From Beroe ovata (Eukaryota; Ctenophora; Nuda; Beroida; Beroidae), in NCBI GenBank assembly GCA_946803715.1, contig CAMPET010000107.1, forward strand, positions 124,001-188,000: 64,000 nt of DNA. Reading direction: 5' to 3'. Position 1 is the stretch's first letter; each line of letters starts with the position of its first letter. The notes beneath the pieces are model-generated. The model was not told the DNA's origin. It saw only the letters and a list, made by a program, of their open reading frames with translations, and searched no databases. Of this stretch, positions 22,601 to 34,735 are shown piece by piece. A program made the position numbers and the translations under genes.

Positions 22601-25600
22601 GGAATACATGGTTTTTGAATGAAAATAGAACAAAAAAATTTCTCCGATTTTCTAATCTGAGTATCGGTAAAATTGAAGTGATTGATCCCACACTTTTATA
22701 CTCCGTTTTCAAGGGTCTCTGATGAAGCCTTTACCAGCACTTACGACACCAATTTTCCACCAAACCATCTCTCCTACTCTGATACTACAAATATAAACCC
22801 TCGTCACGATCATGAAGAGTTCATACTCGCTGTGAAACCACGCCCAAATCACGTTTTCAAACCTGTGGGAAGCAATGCTATCAAATACACGAAAATCAAT
22901 GGGACACACCAAAGTCGGTCAAATTTTTTTCGCGGGACGATGACTGGTAATAAGTGTTTCTGGCCCAATTTTTGACGTAGAATCCGAATCTGAAGGAATT
23001 TTTGGGCTAGCTCATCGGGAAACTTGGATAAATTCCAATTTCTTCCTGGACACGAGGTTCGTAGTCACATGACATGGAGCCCCTCAGGGAAGCGAGATAG
23101 GGCCAAAATTTGTTCGGGAATCGATTCAGCGTCCAAAAATACATAAAAACCAGTGGTATCTATAAGAAAATTGAACAAAAATTTTTCTTAAGATTTCAGC
23201 GTTCTAAAATACTTGTAACGACATTCGACAATGGTCAATAAGATGATCTGACAGTAAAAGTGTGATAAGAGAGTACTGACCTATATTACCTGAGGTAGAG
23301 GCGAGGAAGAAGGGAAGACTGGTTCGAGGGGTGATGACAATGTGCTCTTGGAGCCAATTGAGTAGCGAATTGTGAAACCACCCAATACCTGTGGAGGAGG
23401 AGATTAGTGTGTCAGAATCATTAAATCATGACTCGTGACTGATGTCAAAAACCACAAATTCGGAACTCAGACTGACAGAAAGTTTTAATTCTCAACAGCG
23501 ACTCAGTATCAAGAAATTGGTTCAGGTTTATCCTACCTATTCCGTAAGATAGGAAAATCATGATGATCCCCTCATACATCTTATCTTGTAACAACACAGA
23601 CGCCAGGGCAGATACGCCCAGTAACGCGTTACACGTTACCACTAACACTGTCTTGTTCTCGTAGAAATACACGATGGGAACAGCAGCTAGTCTGATAAAC
23701 ATCATACTCCCCAGGAAAACCTTGGGAGAAAGAATAGGTGCTAGGTGAATACTGAAACACCTCTTACATTGCGATGTCTGGACGAAAGAACGATATTTCC
23801 GTCCATGGCATTGCTTAGGAATAGGAATTCAAGTTTGAACTGGGAAATTAACATTTTTTCTTCTTCTATCCTTTGTAAGACTCTACCTGGACCACCATGA
23901 AGACTTGGCCATCCGTCAAGTCTGCCTCAGCGTTCTTTGAGAAGAGGAGGGTGAAGTTGTAGATTGTGGACGTGCAGAACACTGTTGAGAATGCAGACCA
24001 GCTCAGAAGCGCGAAACTGGAAAAAAATGTCGTTGATCGCCACGTCTTGTCATTTTACCCATTACTTTTTTACCCATCACGTCTTTTACCCATCACGTCT
24101 TGTCATTTTACCAACCACTTCCCAGGTTTGGTAAAAGCAAAGAACAAGGTCCTACCTGATGAAATAGTTCCTAAACCCCTTGAATTTGATTGGGAACCGA
24201 GCATCCGCCTCGTTATTCAGGTAGATATGTTTGCGTTCCCTGACAGAAATTGGGGGGGGGTTCGTTAGTGCTTTCCCAAAACCGTAATATTAAGACAGCA
24301 TTTTATCTTCATCTCTCCTCAGTGCTCACCTTACATTGTTGAGAAGAAAAACAGATGCCCCAACGATCATTGCGAATATGCTGGTTATGAGGCAGACCCA
24401 CAGTAGCTGATCCTTGATGATGGGAACGCGACTCTTGAGTCCTTCAACAAGAAATGCTGTGACAAACCCGAACATAGAGTAAATGGCATATGCCATGTTA
24501 GTGTGAACCCCTCTTTGAGAACATGGCAACATCTGAGTGAGTGAGTGAGTGGGAGAGTGACAGTATGAGTGAGTGAGAGTATGAGTGAGTGAGTGAATGA
24601 CTGAATGAGTAAGTGAGTGATATATCCAACTACCTGTATGATAAGCACGTAACAAGAGTCTGATATCCCATAGATTACTCCCAGGATAAAAAACAGTGTT
24701 CCTAACAGCCACGAAACTGTTATGAATGCTATCAAAGGGAAGAGAAGCCTGAAAGAAACCTAAAATTCACACAATATCACTCATTTAAGAGTTGTGGCAG
24801 TCCATATCACGCATTTTGTTCAAATCACGCAGGGCTATACTCACGCAAAAGCACACATGCAAGACACGAGAATAATCACAATGTTGTCAGGAAAAAGGGT
24901 GGTGAGGGGGATTGTAACCAAGTGTCCGAATATCTTCCCCAATCGAGCACATGACATCAGATATCCAATAGTTTGGAGACTCACATCTGAGCAGAAATGT
25001 GCATAACTTTTGATCGCAAATCGCGGTAAGCTAAGACCTAAACTATCATGACTGTGGAATCATACCTTAATTAATGTTTTTAGAACATGAACAACGAACG
25101 GCGGATTCATTATTTTTAGAACATGAAAAATTACCTACCGACTCGCTCCATAAACTCCTCAATGAAGAGCGCCTGTATGGTCCACCACATGGCAAATACA
25201 CCCAGAGACAGATTTGAGAAGAAGACGAATGTTGAGTCCCTGTAGATCCATGGTCGGTATTCTTCGGAGTCCCGAGATGAGTTCATGCTGTGGGTCGTTC
25301 TGGAACGAGGGGAGGCGGGATATTAGGGATGAGATCAGAATATGATGATGATGATGCAAGAAATGTTTGTTGAAATTTGGCATGTTTCAAACGCGAACTC
25401 GGTTGAATTGATGGTGTAACACCTGTTGAATTCGGAAAAAACATTTCGTTGGACAGCCATTCAATAAGGAAGCACCTATCTGATTCCAGTTACGACTCCA
25501 CCGGTACCTGGATGATATCGACTGAAGCGGACTCCCCACTGAATATTCACTGTTTTTAGATCGGAGTGAGGTTCCTGTTTCGTGAGTGGAGTCCTGTCCG

Positions 25601-26009
25601 TATGAGCGATTAGTTCTCCGGGAGTCCTTGCTGTAGAGGGAGTGCCGGGACTTGAGTCTTTCCTGAGATGTGAACGATCAGATACCTAACGATTGATCCA
25701 ATGGAGCTAACCTCTTTCCGAACAGTAGCGAAATCAGGTATGACGCATCACTTAGTGTCGACGATCTCCTCAACTTGATCACAAGTGATTGAATAGTTTG
25801 AGAACTAGTTCACCGAACCTCACCTGAACGCTTCTCGCGGTTATCTTCTTTAGATGTCTCACATACACCGGGTCATCGGGGTTCGGTTCGTTGCTGGTTA
25901 TCGCCATGATGGCATCCTCCGGCACGCCCGGGAGTTGAGGGAATGCCGGAATTGTGGCATCGGGCATGCCAGTTCCCCCTCCACCTGGCTTGGCGGGAAA
26001 CTCTGCCAT
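19668..26009 (-). CDS. Spliced major facilitator superfamily transporter
   Basis: ATG at 26009 opens a Gly/Pro-rich cytosolic N-terminus. Exons, 5' to 3': 26009-25824, 25662-25508, 25299-25135, 24748-24634, 24532-24330, 24016-23887, 23720-23537, 23388-23290. All junctions keep one frame and give 412 codons with about 10 hydrophobic segments. The GIGWFHNSLLNWLQ stretch parallels GAYQNTLLNWM in the neighbouring MFS gene (28118-29545), which supports a paralogous fold; the substrate is unknown. A final exon, about 20034 or 20053 down to 19668, encodes a last membrane helix (IWLTFSLTVSTIT) and a Ser-rich tail. Its AG acceptor at 20035 is out of frame with the preceding exon, and frame continuity would need a CG junction near 20053 or another exon hidden in the satellite array between them. 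Confidence 0.72.
20180..23220 (+). repeat. Satellite array A, about 545-bp unit
   Basis: Tandem units recur every 545 bp or so where intact. The CACTTTTAT.CCTCG marker is at about 21151, 21697 and 22243, with further diverged or truncated units before and after. Landmarks in each unit are AAGC(A/G)(A/G)(G/T)AT..GGCC, the palindrome GAATCGATTC, CGTCCAAAAATACATA and AAACCACGCCCAAATCACG. Ns at 20888 and 22578 truncate units, so the true array is probably longer. It lies inside the MFS gene, and the same family recurs at 44460-46398. Confidence 0.88.
24537..24622. repeat. GAGT/ACTC microsatellite adjoining an acceptor of the MFS gene
   Basis: Tetranucleotide GAGT repeats run on the plus strand. 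On the minus strand CACTCACTCACTCAG is the acceptor of the exon at 24532-24330, so the repeat unit itself provides the pyrimidine tract and AG. Confidence 0.75.
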
Positions 26010-26199
26010 TCTAGGGAGGATAAGTGGAGTTTAGAAGTAGGAATAGAGACAAGAGGGAATCAACGCTTAGAACGGAGGTTAGGAATTAGGATTGATAAAT
26101 GATAGTTACAACTCCCAAAAGGGAAACAATAATCAAATTCGAAAACTATATTTTGAGAGAACAATTCCATTTTCCAAATCTGCCGCCCGATTTCGCTTT

Positions 26200-27957
26200 T
26201 CATTCAACGCTCTCTTCAACGTCCAACTTGATATTACTCGGACGAACAAGATTGCTAACCCTCCGATTATCAAACCGTGTCAGCTTTCCCCTGGAGGGTG
26301 AACTCTTCTCCTTATTCAACATCATGGAACTCAGATTCCTTGTGGAGGACGTGGACGACTGGAGATTGCGGCTGCATGAGGTCGCGCCGGCGAGAATGTT
26401 ATTACTTGATGAGGTGGGTGCGAAATTGAGATTTCTCGATGAAGATGATAGACACTTCTCCCCATTACAACTAGCGGATGTAGCGACTGAGGATGAAGTT
26501 TGAGGAACTCTCCGTTCGTTGGAGCTAGTGCTGAGTCGTCTACTGCTCATTGATGCTGACATTCGCCTCCCAAAACTAGATATTCTGTCAACAGACCCTC
26601 GTACACCAGTCTTGACAATCAGTCTAACATCCCTGAATCTGAGGGACACGAAGGGAGATCACATCGAAATTCATCCTCGAAATTCATCCTCGAAATTCGC
26701 TTGAGAACCCTAGTGCGGAATGCAGAATTCCGAGGTAAAAAAAACGAGGTAAAACACTAATCGGAACATACCTGAGAACGTATAGAAGGGGGTTGATAGT
26801 TGGAGAGACATAGAGAAGCCACCAGGTCACAGTCCTTAGCTTCAACAGAGTATCGGGTGACATGTTCTGGATTAACGAGCTGTTTTCATGCCTGCAATGA
26901 AAGTCTCTGGTTAGCATCATAGACAACGATTGGGGAAAATTGTTCCAAGTATCATTCAGAGAGATATTGAGATGTCGATCTGGTGTCAAAGTGTTAACCT
27001 CAGTATGGAGACAAGGTAGACAGGTAGCCAGGTTAGAGTATCAAGAGTTGTGAGAATTAATACAGACACCGTGAATAACTTCCGCCTCTCATCACGACTA
27101 CCACCCAGGTGATATCTCGCGTACCTGTGACGGGATTTATACAGGAGCATTGAAATCAAGTGGAAAGGAAATGGATAATTATAAGATTTCATTTTGTAAT
27201 CTAAGAACAAAATGGTGTCTCACCTGTTTAGTAAGACAATCTTAACCAGTGTGTACGTGTTCACCACCAAGACAAGCCCGTGACACACAGCCTTGTAAAC
27301 CACGTTCACATAAAGTATGCCCTCGATATCCGATATTTTCCCGTAAAGAGGCATACACTGATACGCCGGTACCATATACACACTGCCCTGCTCCCGACTT
27401 ATTTCAAACACCGTCATTGACAGTACACCGATGAAAATTACCGTCACTAAGACAACCAGTTTCCGCGTAGTTAGACGGTAGTATTGGTACGTGAATTTGA
27501 GGGCAACAAATCGTTCCAGAGATATGATCGTCACCGTTGCTATGCTCAATTTTACCAGAGGTAGGAGAACATGAGACGATATTCGACACCACGTGCTATT
27601 ATTCACAATCTGAGTTGTGTTGGTGGAGTTCACGTGACTCATCCCTAGCCAGTAACCAGTGAAACAAGCCACTGACACGAAACTCATGTGGAATATCCCG
27701 ATAAGGAGGCAGAGAGTTGAGAGAACTGTGAGGAGGAATTTGTGAGATGGGTGTAGGGCGCGGCATTGTCGCATGGTAACGAGGGTGGTGAGGTTACCAC
27801 CCACCGTTGCTATGGTGATGAGAGTGGTAATGATACCGAGGATTGGCGAGGTTCGGGGACATTCCCCTTGCTCGTGTTCCGACAGGGATATCATTCTGAG
27901 GGGGGATAGGTTGATTACTCTGAAACAAACTGGATTCTGGAAGATGTAACAAATCAT
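26200..27957 (-). CDS. Class A (rhodopsin-like) G protein-coupled receptor, orphan
   Basis: Four exons (27957-27224, 27124-26999, 26891-26772, 26638-26200) total 1419 nt in one frame, 472 aa from ATG 27957; ATG 27894 is an alternative start. Seven hydrophobic segments are present: GGNLTTLV in TM1, ISLERF at the end of TM3 (DRY variant), LDTLTWLPVYLV for TM6, and SPTINPLLYVLR (NPxxY) in TM7. Cysteines before TM3 (STWC) and in extracellular loop 2 (AYQC) can form the usual disulfide. The N-terminus is short and NST/NNST glycosylation sites lie in loop 1. The last exon is a Ser/Arg-rich cytoplasmic tail suited to phosphorylation. The ligand is not inferable. An upstream AG followed by GTGAATC at 28005 leaves room for a 5' exon. 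Confidence 0.88.
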
Positions 27958-28117
27958 ATCACTATCTATATCAGGAGCACATTGATAACGAAAAGAATGA
28001 TTCACCTAATATTATTAAAATCTGGCAAAACACGTCCACTTACTATATAATAGCACTGCTAAAATCTCCACCAATACCAATATAAATGCAAATATATTAA
28101 ATCACAATAAAAACTCT

Positions 28118-29545
28118 CTATATAATCGGAGAAAGGGGTGATATGAATCCCATAATCCCGCTTGGCCTAGACGCTGCCCTACTCTCAGTTATAGCTGTTG
28201 GAAGAGTCAAATCTGAGAAAGTCTCCTTCATGCTCGTCTCAGCCACATCATCAGACTCTGGCACAATGTTCACCTCTTCAACAACTGTTGAATTGAACAT
28301 GCCCCGCCCACGGATACCAAGCTCTGTGGTCAGGAGACCAGTGCAAAACAGGGCCGAAAGGGACAGCAGGACTTCAACCAAAATCTGGTAAGATTCAACG
28401 TTGATACTGCCGTCGCTGTTTTTGATTATATGCGGTACAACGGCGGGGGCAAAAGTGCTGCCAAGTACAGTGCCGAAAAAGAAGGGGGCGGTGTTCTTGT
28501 TGTTCAAGTACATCCGATCTGTCATCCAGTTTAGGAGTGTGTTCTGGTAAGCACCGAGAACAAATCCGAATAGTGTCATGGTCACAATGATTCCGAGGTA
28601 TGTGTTGTCTTGGAAACCAAGTTGAGCACACACCCCAATCACGATGCACGTGTTCCAGAATATGAGCAGAGCCGAAGTTTTATCAAGGATCAGAGCGACG
28701 AATATGCCGATAAATCGAGTGAATAGCTGCGATCCGAATATACATTGAATCACTGAGTAGGTTTGTTTGTCACTCAAATCGGCCTTTGCGTACGAAGCGT
28801 AGGGAAGCAGGAAAACTTCCAAAACCGTTCGACCACACATAAAACAAAAGGTTGCCATGGCAATGCAAATGTTGCTGACTACACAAAGATGCTGATTTTC
28901 GGGCTGCTTCTGATCCTCCATTTGCTCTATACAAATACCATGCTTCCGCCGCAATATCAGCACGAAAACCAGTACACTGTTGAGAGCGATATAAAAACCA
29001 CCGATTATCCAACAAACAGCAAACAGCTCATCCTGGGCGTCATGAATGTCACGTCTGGTGACGTCCACAATGATTGGAGTGAGCGCTGATCCAAGGGAGA
29101 AGGTGAAATAGTAGATGTTAGTGTATTTGTGAGCAGATTTCTTGTTCAATGCAGCGTTGAAGAAGACTGTGTTTGACTCAATAATACCGAGTGTAAGACC
29201 AGTTATTAGCCAATCAACACCCAGCAATGCCCAATGAGTGCAAAGTGGTGTCAGAATCACGCACATACACTGTACAGCCATGCTGATCAAGTGGATTTCA
29301 GAACAACGTTTCGTTTGGAAATAACCACAAATTTTTATAGCCAACAGATGGCCAACCATTTTTCCAAATCGAATAGTCATGACAAGGTAACCCAGTACTC
29401 GCATTCCTTGGTTGATGTTTGACTTCAACTCGTAGAGCAAAGATGCCGGTATGGACCAGAACATCCCAAAACATATCATGGGCAAGAACGTCACCATGGA
29501 GAATGTCTTGTCGGATAATAAAATCTCGAGCCATTTGGATGACAT
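28118..29545 (-). CDS. Intronless major facilitator superfamily transporter
   Basis: A single exon of 475 aa runs from ATG 29545. Twelve hydrophobic segments are separated by a charged central loop (RRKHGICIEQMEDQKQPEN, residues about 198-216), and the cytoplasmic C-terminal tail is acidic. The layout and the GFVLGAYQNTLLNW motif in TM10 recall the MFSD4/sodium-dependent glucose transporter-like group, but I cannot assign a substrate. It lies 160 bp upstream of the GPCR on the same strand and resembles the spliced MFS gene just beyond it, so the two may be diverged paralogues, one with introns and one without. Confidence 0.82.
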   Translation of the reverse strand: MSSKWLEILLSDKTFSMVTFLPMICFGMFWSIPASLLYELKSNINQGMRVLGYLVMTIRFGKMVGHLLAIKICGYFQTKRCSEIHLISMAVQCMCVILTPLCTHWALLGVDWLITGLTLGIIESNTVFFNAALNKKSAHKYTNIYYFTFSLGSALTPIIVDVTRRDIHDAQDELFAVCWIIGGFYIALNSVLVFVLILRRKHGICIEQMEDQKQPENQHLCVVSNICIAMATFCFMCGRTVLEVFLLPYASYAKADLSDKQTYSVIQCIFGSQLFTRFIGIFVALILDKTSALLIFWNTCIVIGVCAQLGFQDNTYLGIIVTMTLFGFVLGAYQNTLLNWMTDRMYLNNKNTAPFFFGTVLGSTFAPAVVPHIIKNSDGSINVESYQILVEVLLSLSALFCTGLLTTELGIRGRGMFNSTVVEEVNIVPESDDVAETSMKETFSDLTLPTAITESRAASRPSGIMGFISPLSPII

Positions 29546-30218
29546 GATGTCATCGCTAGAACTTAAGTCTACAAGTTAGGTAAGCGTGTGAACTATTAGG
29601 ATAACGTATTGAGGTTACAGTTGACACAACTGCAATAGGGATTAAGTTGAGAGTCAATGAAAATCGATAAAGATAAAAGAATGCGTGATTTTTGGAAGTT
29701 TTCGCTTGTTATCTCTGCCTCGTTACCTAATAACCCTTGGATAGACAGCAGACATAGACGAAGGATAGTTTTCCTAAGGCAGGAGAATCAAGTCAAGTCA
29801 AAAAGGGACGTCTAACGAATCGAACATGACCGACAAGGAAATGAATTCCTGTGAAGGGCACGTGCATTTTAGAGAGCGCGCATTCGTTGACGTAACGCGT
29901 CGCAACATTTTAGTGGAAAAATGACCACGTACGTTTTTATGCGAGTTTTTCAGCTTTATTACATTCGATGAATTCAAGATCCCGCCATTTCCGCTTTGTC
30001 GTTGTTGCGTTCTTTTCTTATCAGCTTCTTCTTCCTACTTTCGTGAACTTACTTATGTATCTACATCATTTCTTTTGAATTGAAAGACTAAGTTTGTAAG
30101 CTAGGTTTCAATAGAATGATTCAAATTCGCGTGCATTTGCAATTCATAAAAACTATAAAATACGGCATCACTATAGTGTCAATTTATCGGTTAAGTAATA
30201 AGGTCCCATCTCTCTCTA
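29546..30218. other. Intergenic, no gene seen; probable promoter region of the 28118-29545 gene
   Basis: These 673 bases lie between two minus-strand genes and contain no credible ORF. They include a CpG block (GAGCGCGCATTCG, GACGTAACGCGTCGC, about 29873-29903). On the minus strand an AATAAAG-like element near 29955 could belong to the SLC45 transcript's 3' end. Confidence 0.45.
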
Positions 30219-31850
30219 TCACAACAGCGACCTCGTAGAAAACCTCACTTTTGTCGGCGATCTGACCGGTTCAGATCTCATCTCCTCAACTGCATCCCAA
30301 TCCTCGTCATTTAGTGATGTTGATGACATCAGGAAGCTACCGCCCCTATGCCCACCTCTCAGCGACCCTATGATGGAAACTGTCGAGGCAGTTTTGTGTA
30401 TCGCCTCGTGTGGAGCTATGACAGGCAGTGACAGGCACACAAGGGAGCCGATGAACGCGACTACACTGCCGGTATACATTACCACGTGGATTCCGACAGC
30501 CTCTATGATACTGCCAAGGAATATGTTGACGACCACCTGACTGAAGAATGTAGATGAAACCAGCAGAGCGACGTCCGTTGCAAAACCACGCTCAGCTTTA
30601 ATTTCTGGTATCTGGTGAATTTGTGCCAGTAGGATAAATGGTAGGACAAGGTAAACAGAGTTGATTATTCCTGGTATCATGCTGAAAAGAACCACAGTGA
30701 TTCTGTTTGCAAACCATGGCATGAGACCAAACCCGAGACATGCCAGAAGATGAGAGACGAAGTAGACCGCCTTGATGGATGTGCTCTTGATGAACGATGG
30801 CAGCATGAGACTGAACGTGATGCACGTGACTGACATCAGAGTCATTCCCAGGCATCCCCATCTCACACCATCTGTGAAATCCTTATCTCCAGGATTTGCA
30901 TTGTACACGACCTTTGCAACGAACGTGGTAAAGTAGAGAAAGTAGCAAAACATGATGGAGCTCGACAGAAACTGCATGAACATGAGAAGAGCGATTTTCC
31001 CGGGAATTTTCACAACGCTCATAACAAGAGTTTTCAGTTCAATACGTCCTGGATCAACATCCTCGTCATCATCCATGAACATCTCAATCCGCTCATTATC
31101 ATCGCTCGTCTTCAGCGTTTCCCTCAGCAGTGGTTGTCGCTCTGTACTCTCTAGATTAGGATTTCTCTCTTTCCGTGAGGTGAGAGTAGTTACTGCACCC
31201 GCTACCAGAACCACGATACACACGCTAAACACTGCCTTCTCTTGGTTATACTCAGTGGAACCGGTTATACGAGATATGGGCGATTCGAGGAATGAGGTGT
31301 CGATGGAGCAGAGGATGTACCCCAACATACCCCCAAACCCCCCGACAATCGAGTAGAGAGTGTTACTCAACTCCTGAACTTCCTTAGTCCGGGGATACGC
31401 ATCCGCCATGAAAGCTCGCAGAGGAGTGTGGATGGAATCGTTACAAAAGTCCAGCATAATCACACTCACTACGGTGATAACAGCTGTGAGAGTACCGGGG
31501 GTTGTTTTGAAAACTCTACTGAGGAACGATCCAATATCCTTGCTGAGGGGGAGGATTAGGGACGCAGTGAGGATTATCAGACTTGTCATGAGGATGAAGG
31601 GTTTCCTCCGTCCCCACCTGCACAAACACCGATCACTGAGTATCCCTACTATGGGTTGTAGTATAAACCCGATAACGGGACTTATTGACCACGTGAGAGC
31701 GGTGAATTTCTCATCGATCCCCGCTGATTCGAGGAGCGGTGTTGAGTAGGCAGTTTCGGCGCTGTACACGAACTCAATAGCGCCGAATATTGCGGAGGTA
31801 CGGAGGAGGGCGAGCACGCTGACACGGTCCGTGTCACGGCGTGTTGTCAT
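30219..31850 (-). CDS. SLC45-family proton-coupled sugar transporter, intronless
   Basis: 543 aa from ATG 31850; the longer open frame upstream has no ATG. It has the SLC45/GPH hallmarks: an early EFVYSAETAY helix, ALTWSISPVIGFILQPIVGILSD, and then the RWGRRKPF loop between TM2 and TM3. It has twelve predicted helices and a long acidic central loop (MFMDDDEDVDPG). SLC45 proteins (for example SLC45A2/A4 in vertebrates) move sucrose or glucose with protons at the plasma membrane or organelles; the exact member cannot be told. It is a single exon, unlike vertebrate SLC45 genes. An AG just 5' of the ATG leaves room for a non-coding first exon. Confidence 0.87.
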   Translation of the reverse strand: MTTRRDTDRVSVLALLRTSAIFGAIEFVYSAETAYSTPLLESAGIDEKFTALTWSISPVIGFILQPIVGILSDRCLCRWGRRKPFILMTSLIILTASLILPLSKDIGSFLSRVFKTTPGTLTAVITVVSVIMLDFCNDSIHTPLRAFMADAYPRTKEVQELSNTLYSIVGGFGGMLGYILCSIDTSFLESPISRITGSTEYNQEKAVFSVCIVVLVAGAVTTLTSRKERNPNLESTERQPLLRETLKTSDDNERIEMFMDDDEDVDPGRIELKTLVMSVVKIPGKIALLMFMQFLSSSIMFCYFLYFTTFVAKVVYNANPGDKDFTDGVRWGCLGMTLMSVTCITFSLMLPSFIKSTSIKAVYFVSHLLACLGFGLMPWFANRITVVLFSMIPGIINSVYLVLPFILLAQIHQIPEIKAERGFATDVALLVSSTFFSQVVVNIFLGSIIEAVGIHVVMYTGSVVAFIGSLVCLSLPVIAPHEAIHKTASTVSIIGSLRGGHRGGSFLMSSTSLNDEDWDAVEEMRSEPVRSPTKVRFSTRSLL

Positions 31851-31973
31851 GGTGATATGGGATCTGAGGAGAGGTATTGTTATAGTAGGCGGACAGATTG
31901 TATGGGGATAAGTGTTGTTTGGGGGACATAAACATACAAATAGAGCTAAGTTCGTTTCAGTATGTATTAACAA

Positions 31974-34735
31974 TCACAAGTTACGTATAAGCTCCAATCC
32001 TAAGTTACTCCACTACGAAACAGTACGAATCCAAAGTGTGTGATATTGCAAATGAGACAGCTGTGAGACTGTCAACTGTCAAGACTCAAGATTTCCTGTA
32101 CTTGACTGTTGCTACTAAACGCGAGTATTTAGCTACTATCAGATAATTTAGTAGTTTAGCATTCAGTTACACCCTTCCAAATTAGAAATTGTAGTGATAT
32201 CATCAGGAAATCGCAGTGACGTGATTTGGACGTGATCTATGAAATTGTGTCAATGGCAGCAGTCATAGGAAGCAGTGAGAAAGCAATGTAGGTATGTCTT
32301 TCTCTAAGACCATAGGTTGTCGTGAAGAATCTTAAACATATTTGAAGTTTCTAGCTCTCCTCATATCAAATCTGCCTTTTTCGAGCGATTATGCTCTTTG
32401 ATAGATGGCTTATCGATAAAGCGTGCTCTTAGCAAGTACAACATAAATATTCCCAGGGATCATAATTGATATGTTATGTTTGACTAATTTCGATCTATTA
32501 CTTTTATTCAGGCGTAGTTGTAAATAATTGCTAGCACCGTTTATGCACACGATGCTCATTGTAATCTAATTTACAGTATTAAACTCGTCTAAAATTATAT
32601 AAACACAAAATAAGATCACCTTTACTTCTCCAATGATGGTATTTTAACCTTGTAAATATCATCGAATTATCAGAATTTACGTTATAAATAGTATTTTTCT
32701 CAGTACATGATGATATGCCCTGCCACTTAGGACACACACACATAATAAATCCTCGAGCACGATATATTTTAACATCAGATATAAAATCTTCGTTAGCAGA
32801 TAAATCCATGCTGTTGTGACAATCTCTGCTACCCTTGCAAAGTTGACTAGCACTTGAGATTTTAGTAATGGATTAATGCACTTTGCACTTGGTAGTTTGT
32901 ACCGGAATTAATAGTAGGATTGAGTGCTTCATGGAATGTTCCACTATGCAAATTTTAATTCTGATAACTCAGTAGCATCTTTAATAGCTTGTCGATCTGC
33001 AACGTGTAATAATTGTTAGCAAGTAAATAAAATAATGTTTAATCAACGTTGATCGGGGCACATTATATCATTATCCATTTTCTTTCGGATCATTTTATGG
33101 TATTTAAACCAAATTTAAGTATTTTTGAGATATATAGAATCTCTTCGCATCATATCGTTGATTTCTCTTTGACTCAGTTTGAGTCTCTTTCATTTGTATC
33201 GTTTCATTGTTCTGGCTCACTCCTTACCACTCCAAGATACATATTACACCACTTTTTAACTTAATTTTCACTGAACATCTAGCAACAAAATCGCTCATAC
33301 TGTTGCATTTGTGTTGAGTTTGTGTCACATTATATCCAGTGTTTGAGTGTTGCTCTTGGGTTAACATATTTAACTCAAGTTAAATTTTCTCTATTTTAGG
33401 GTTTTTCATCATTCGCTGTTGCACCACTTGCTCGTTAACAGAATTTAAGCCTTCAAATGAACCGATAAAACCGTTTTATCTGCTTCATACCTCACGTGTC
33501 GTGATCAGCCAATGAGAGAGCTGCTTACAGAAACTAACCAATCAAAACCCATGTAGCGTGTCATGATCAGCCAATCAGGGAGCAGCTCGGAGAGATGTCT
33601 CAACGTGTAAACGGGGTACGGACTACTCTCAGTGTACTGGTCAGCAAGTCCATCAAAACACAGGTGAAAAGACTAGGAAACCACTTCATTTTTTTCAGAC
33701 ACTGTGTTTCCTGTATTTTTGCCGAAAGCGGAATTAGTGATACTGATAGATCTGTATTCCGATTTAATTGGATTGACCACTAGTGAAAGATTGGGACCGA
33801 TATCTTCAACTTTCCCGGACACTTTTTATGGCTATGTGGTAGAATCATTCCTTTGATCTTGTAACAATGTATCTAGATACATTTCACGATAGTATATCTC
33901 CTGGACAGACTATAGTGCTACATGTTAAACTGTCTATGAGATATGAATATAGTGAGCCGCGCGCGCATCCCTTGATCTCCAAGTTGTGGTGTATATTACG
34001 TGGAGAAATGAGTTTAAATGTTGAATAAGGATGTGGTAGGGAATTATGTGATGATGCATGGTATCCTCATATTCGAGTGTTGGTTCAATATATATGTGCG
34101 TGACTCTTGGCTCATTCGTCACAATTCTTCTACACTATGAGACAAACTGGGAAATAACTGGTTCGATGCACCAATCTATACCCACAAAGTCTTGAAAGGA
34201 TAAATTTTTTGGTGTCATTGTGATCTTATCACTATTGCGTTCAGGGGTGTGTTCCGTGTTTGTATCTGTATTGCAGATCGTAGCCAAACGCAAGGAAAGT
34301 TTATATAGAAACGTGATATGGGTCTTCAGCTATGATATTGATAGGTGGACTGATACAGTCGTAACTGCAGCAGTGACGTAGCCAGATCTAAACCTTACAA
34401 CCACCAATTGGGAAACCAGTCCCATTCACATAAACTGAATCTATAGTATTAAGTATTAACCTGCTATCCAAAATAACTTATCACTCTCACTAAGAAAAGC
34501 TTAGACTGACTGATTCTCCTATCCTTCTAGCTCTAATTGCACTTTCAGATTCGTGAACTGAGAATGATTTCATTTTCCCACCAGTCATTACCCTCACTCT
34601 ATCCCTAGAACGAAATTAGAGCATGAGAAACTCCATTATAGCTCCCTATAGAGACAGCCGATAATGCAATGCTTATTTTTAAAACGTCGTTTATAATAGT
34701 TTGATTTTTATTTTCGATATTCTATTTTTGGAAGG
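31974..34735. other. AT-rich intergenic region, no supported gene
   Basis: About 2.7 kb contain only short ORFs. One possible first exon is noted at 33595-33663 (ATG, 23 codons, then GTGAAA donor), but its phase does not join the next gene's exon in a convincing way. A CGCGCGCAT block lies at about 33957-33968. Otherwise the sequence is featureless. Confidence 0.5.

Noticed and set aside
31851-31973. N-terminal extension of the SLC45 gene
   Set aside because: The open frame has no ATG; family alignment starts near the ATG at 31850.
33595-33663. Possible first exon (MSQRVNGVRTTLSVLV)
   Set aside because: It has a donor, but splicing to the next gene would require an acceptor without a pyrimidine tract or meet a stop; not enough to call.
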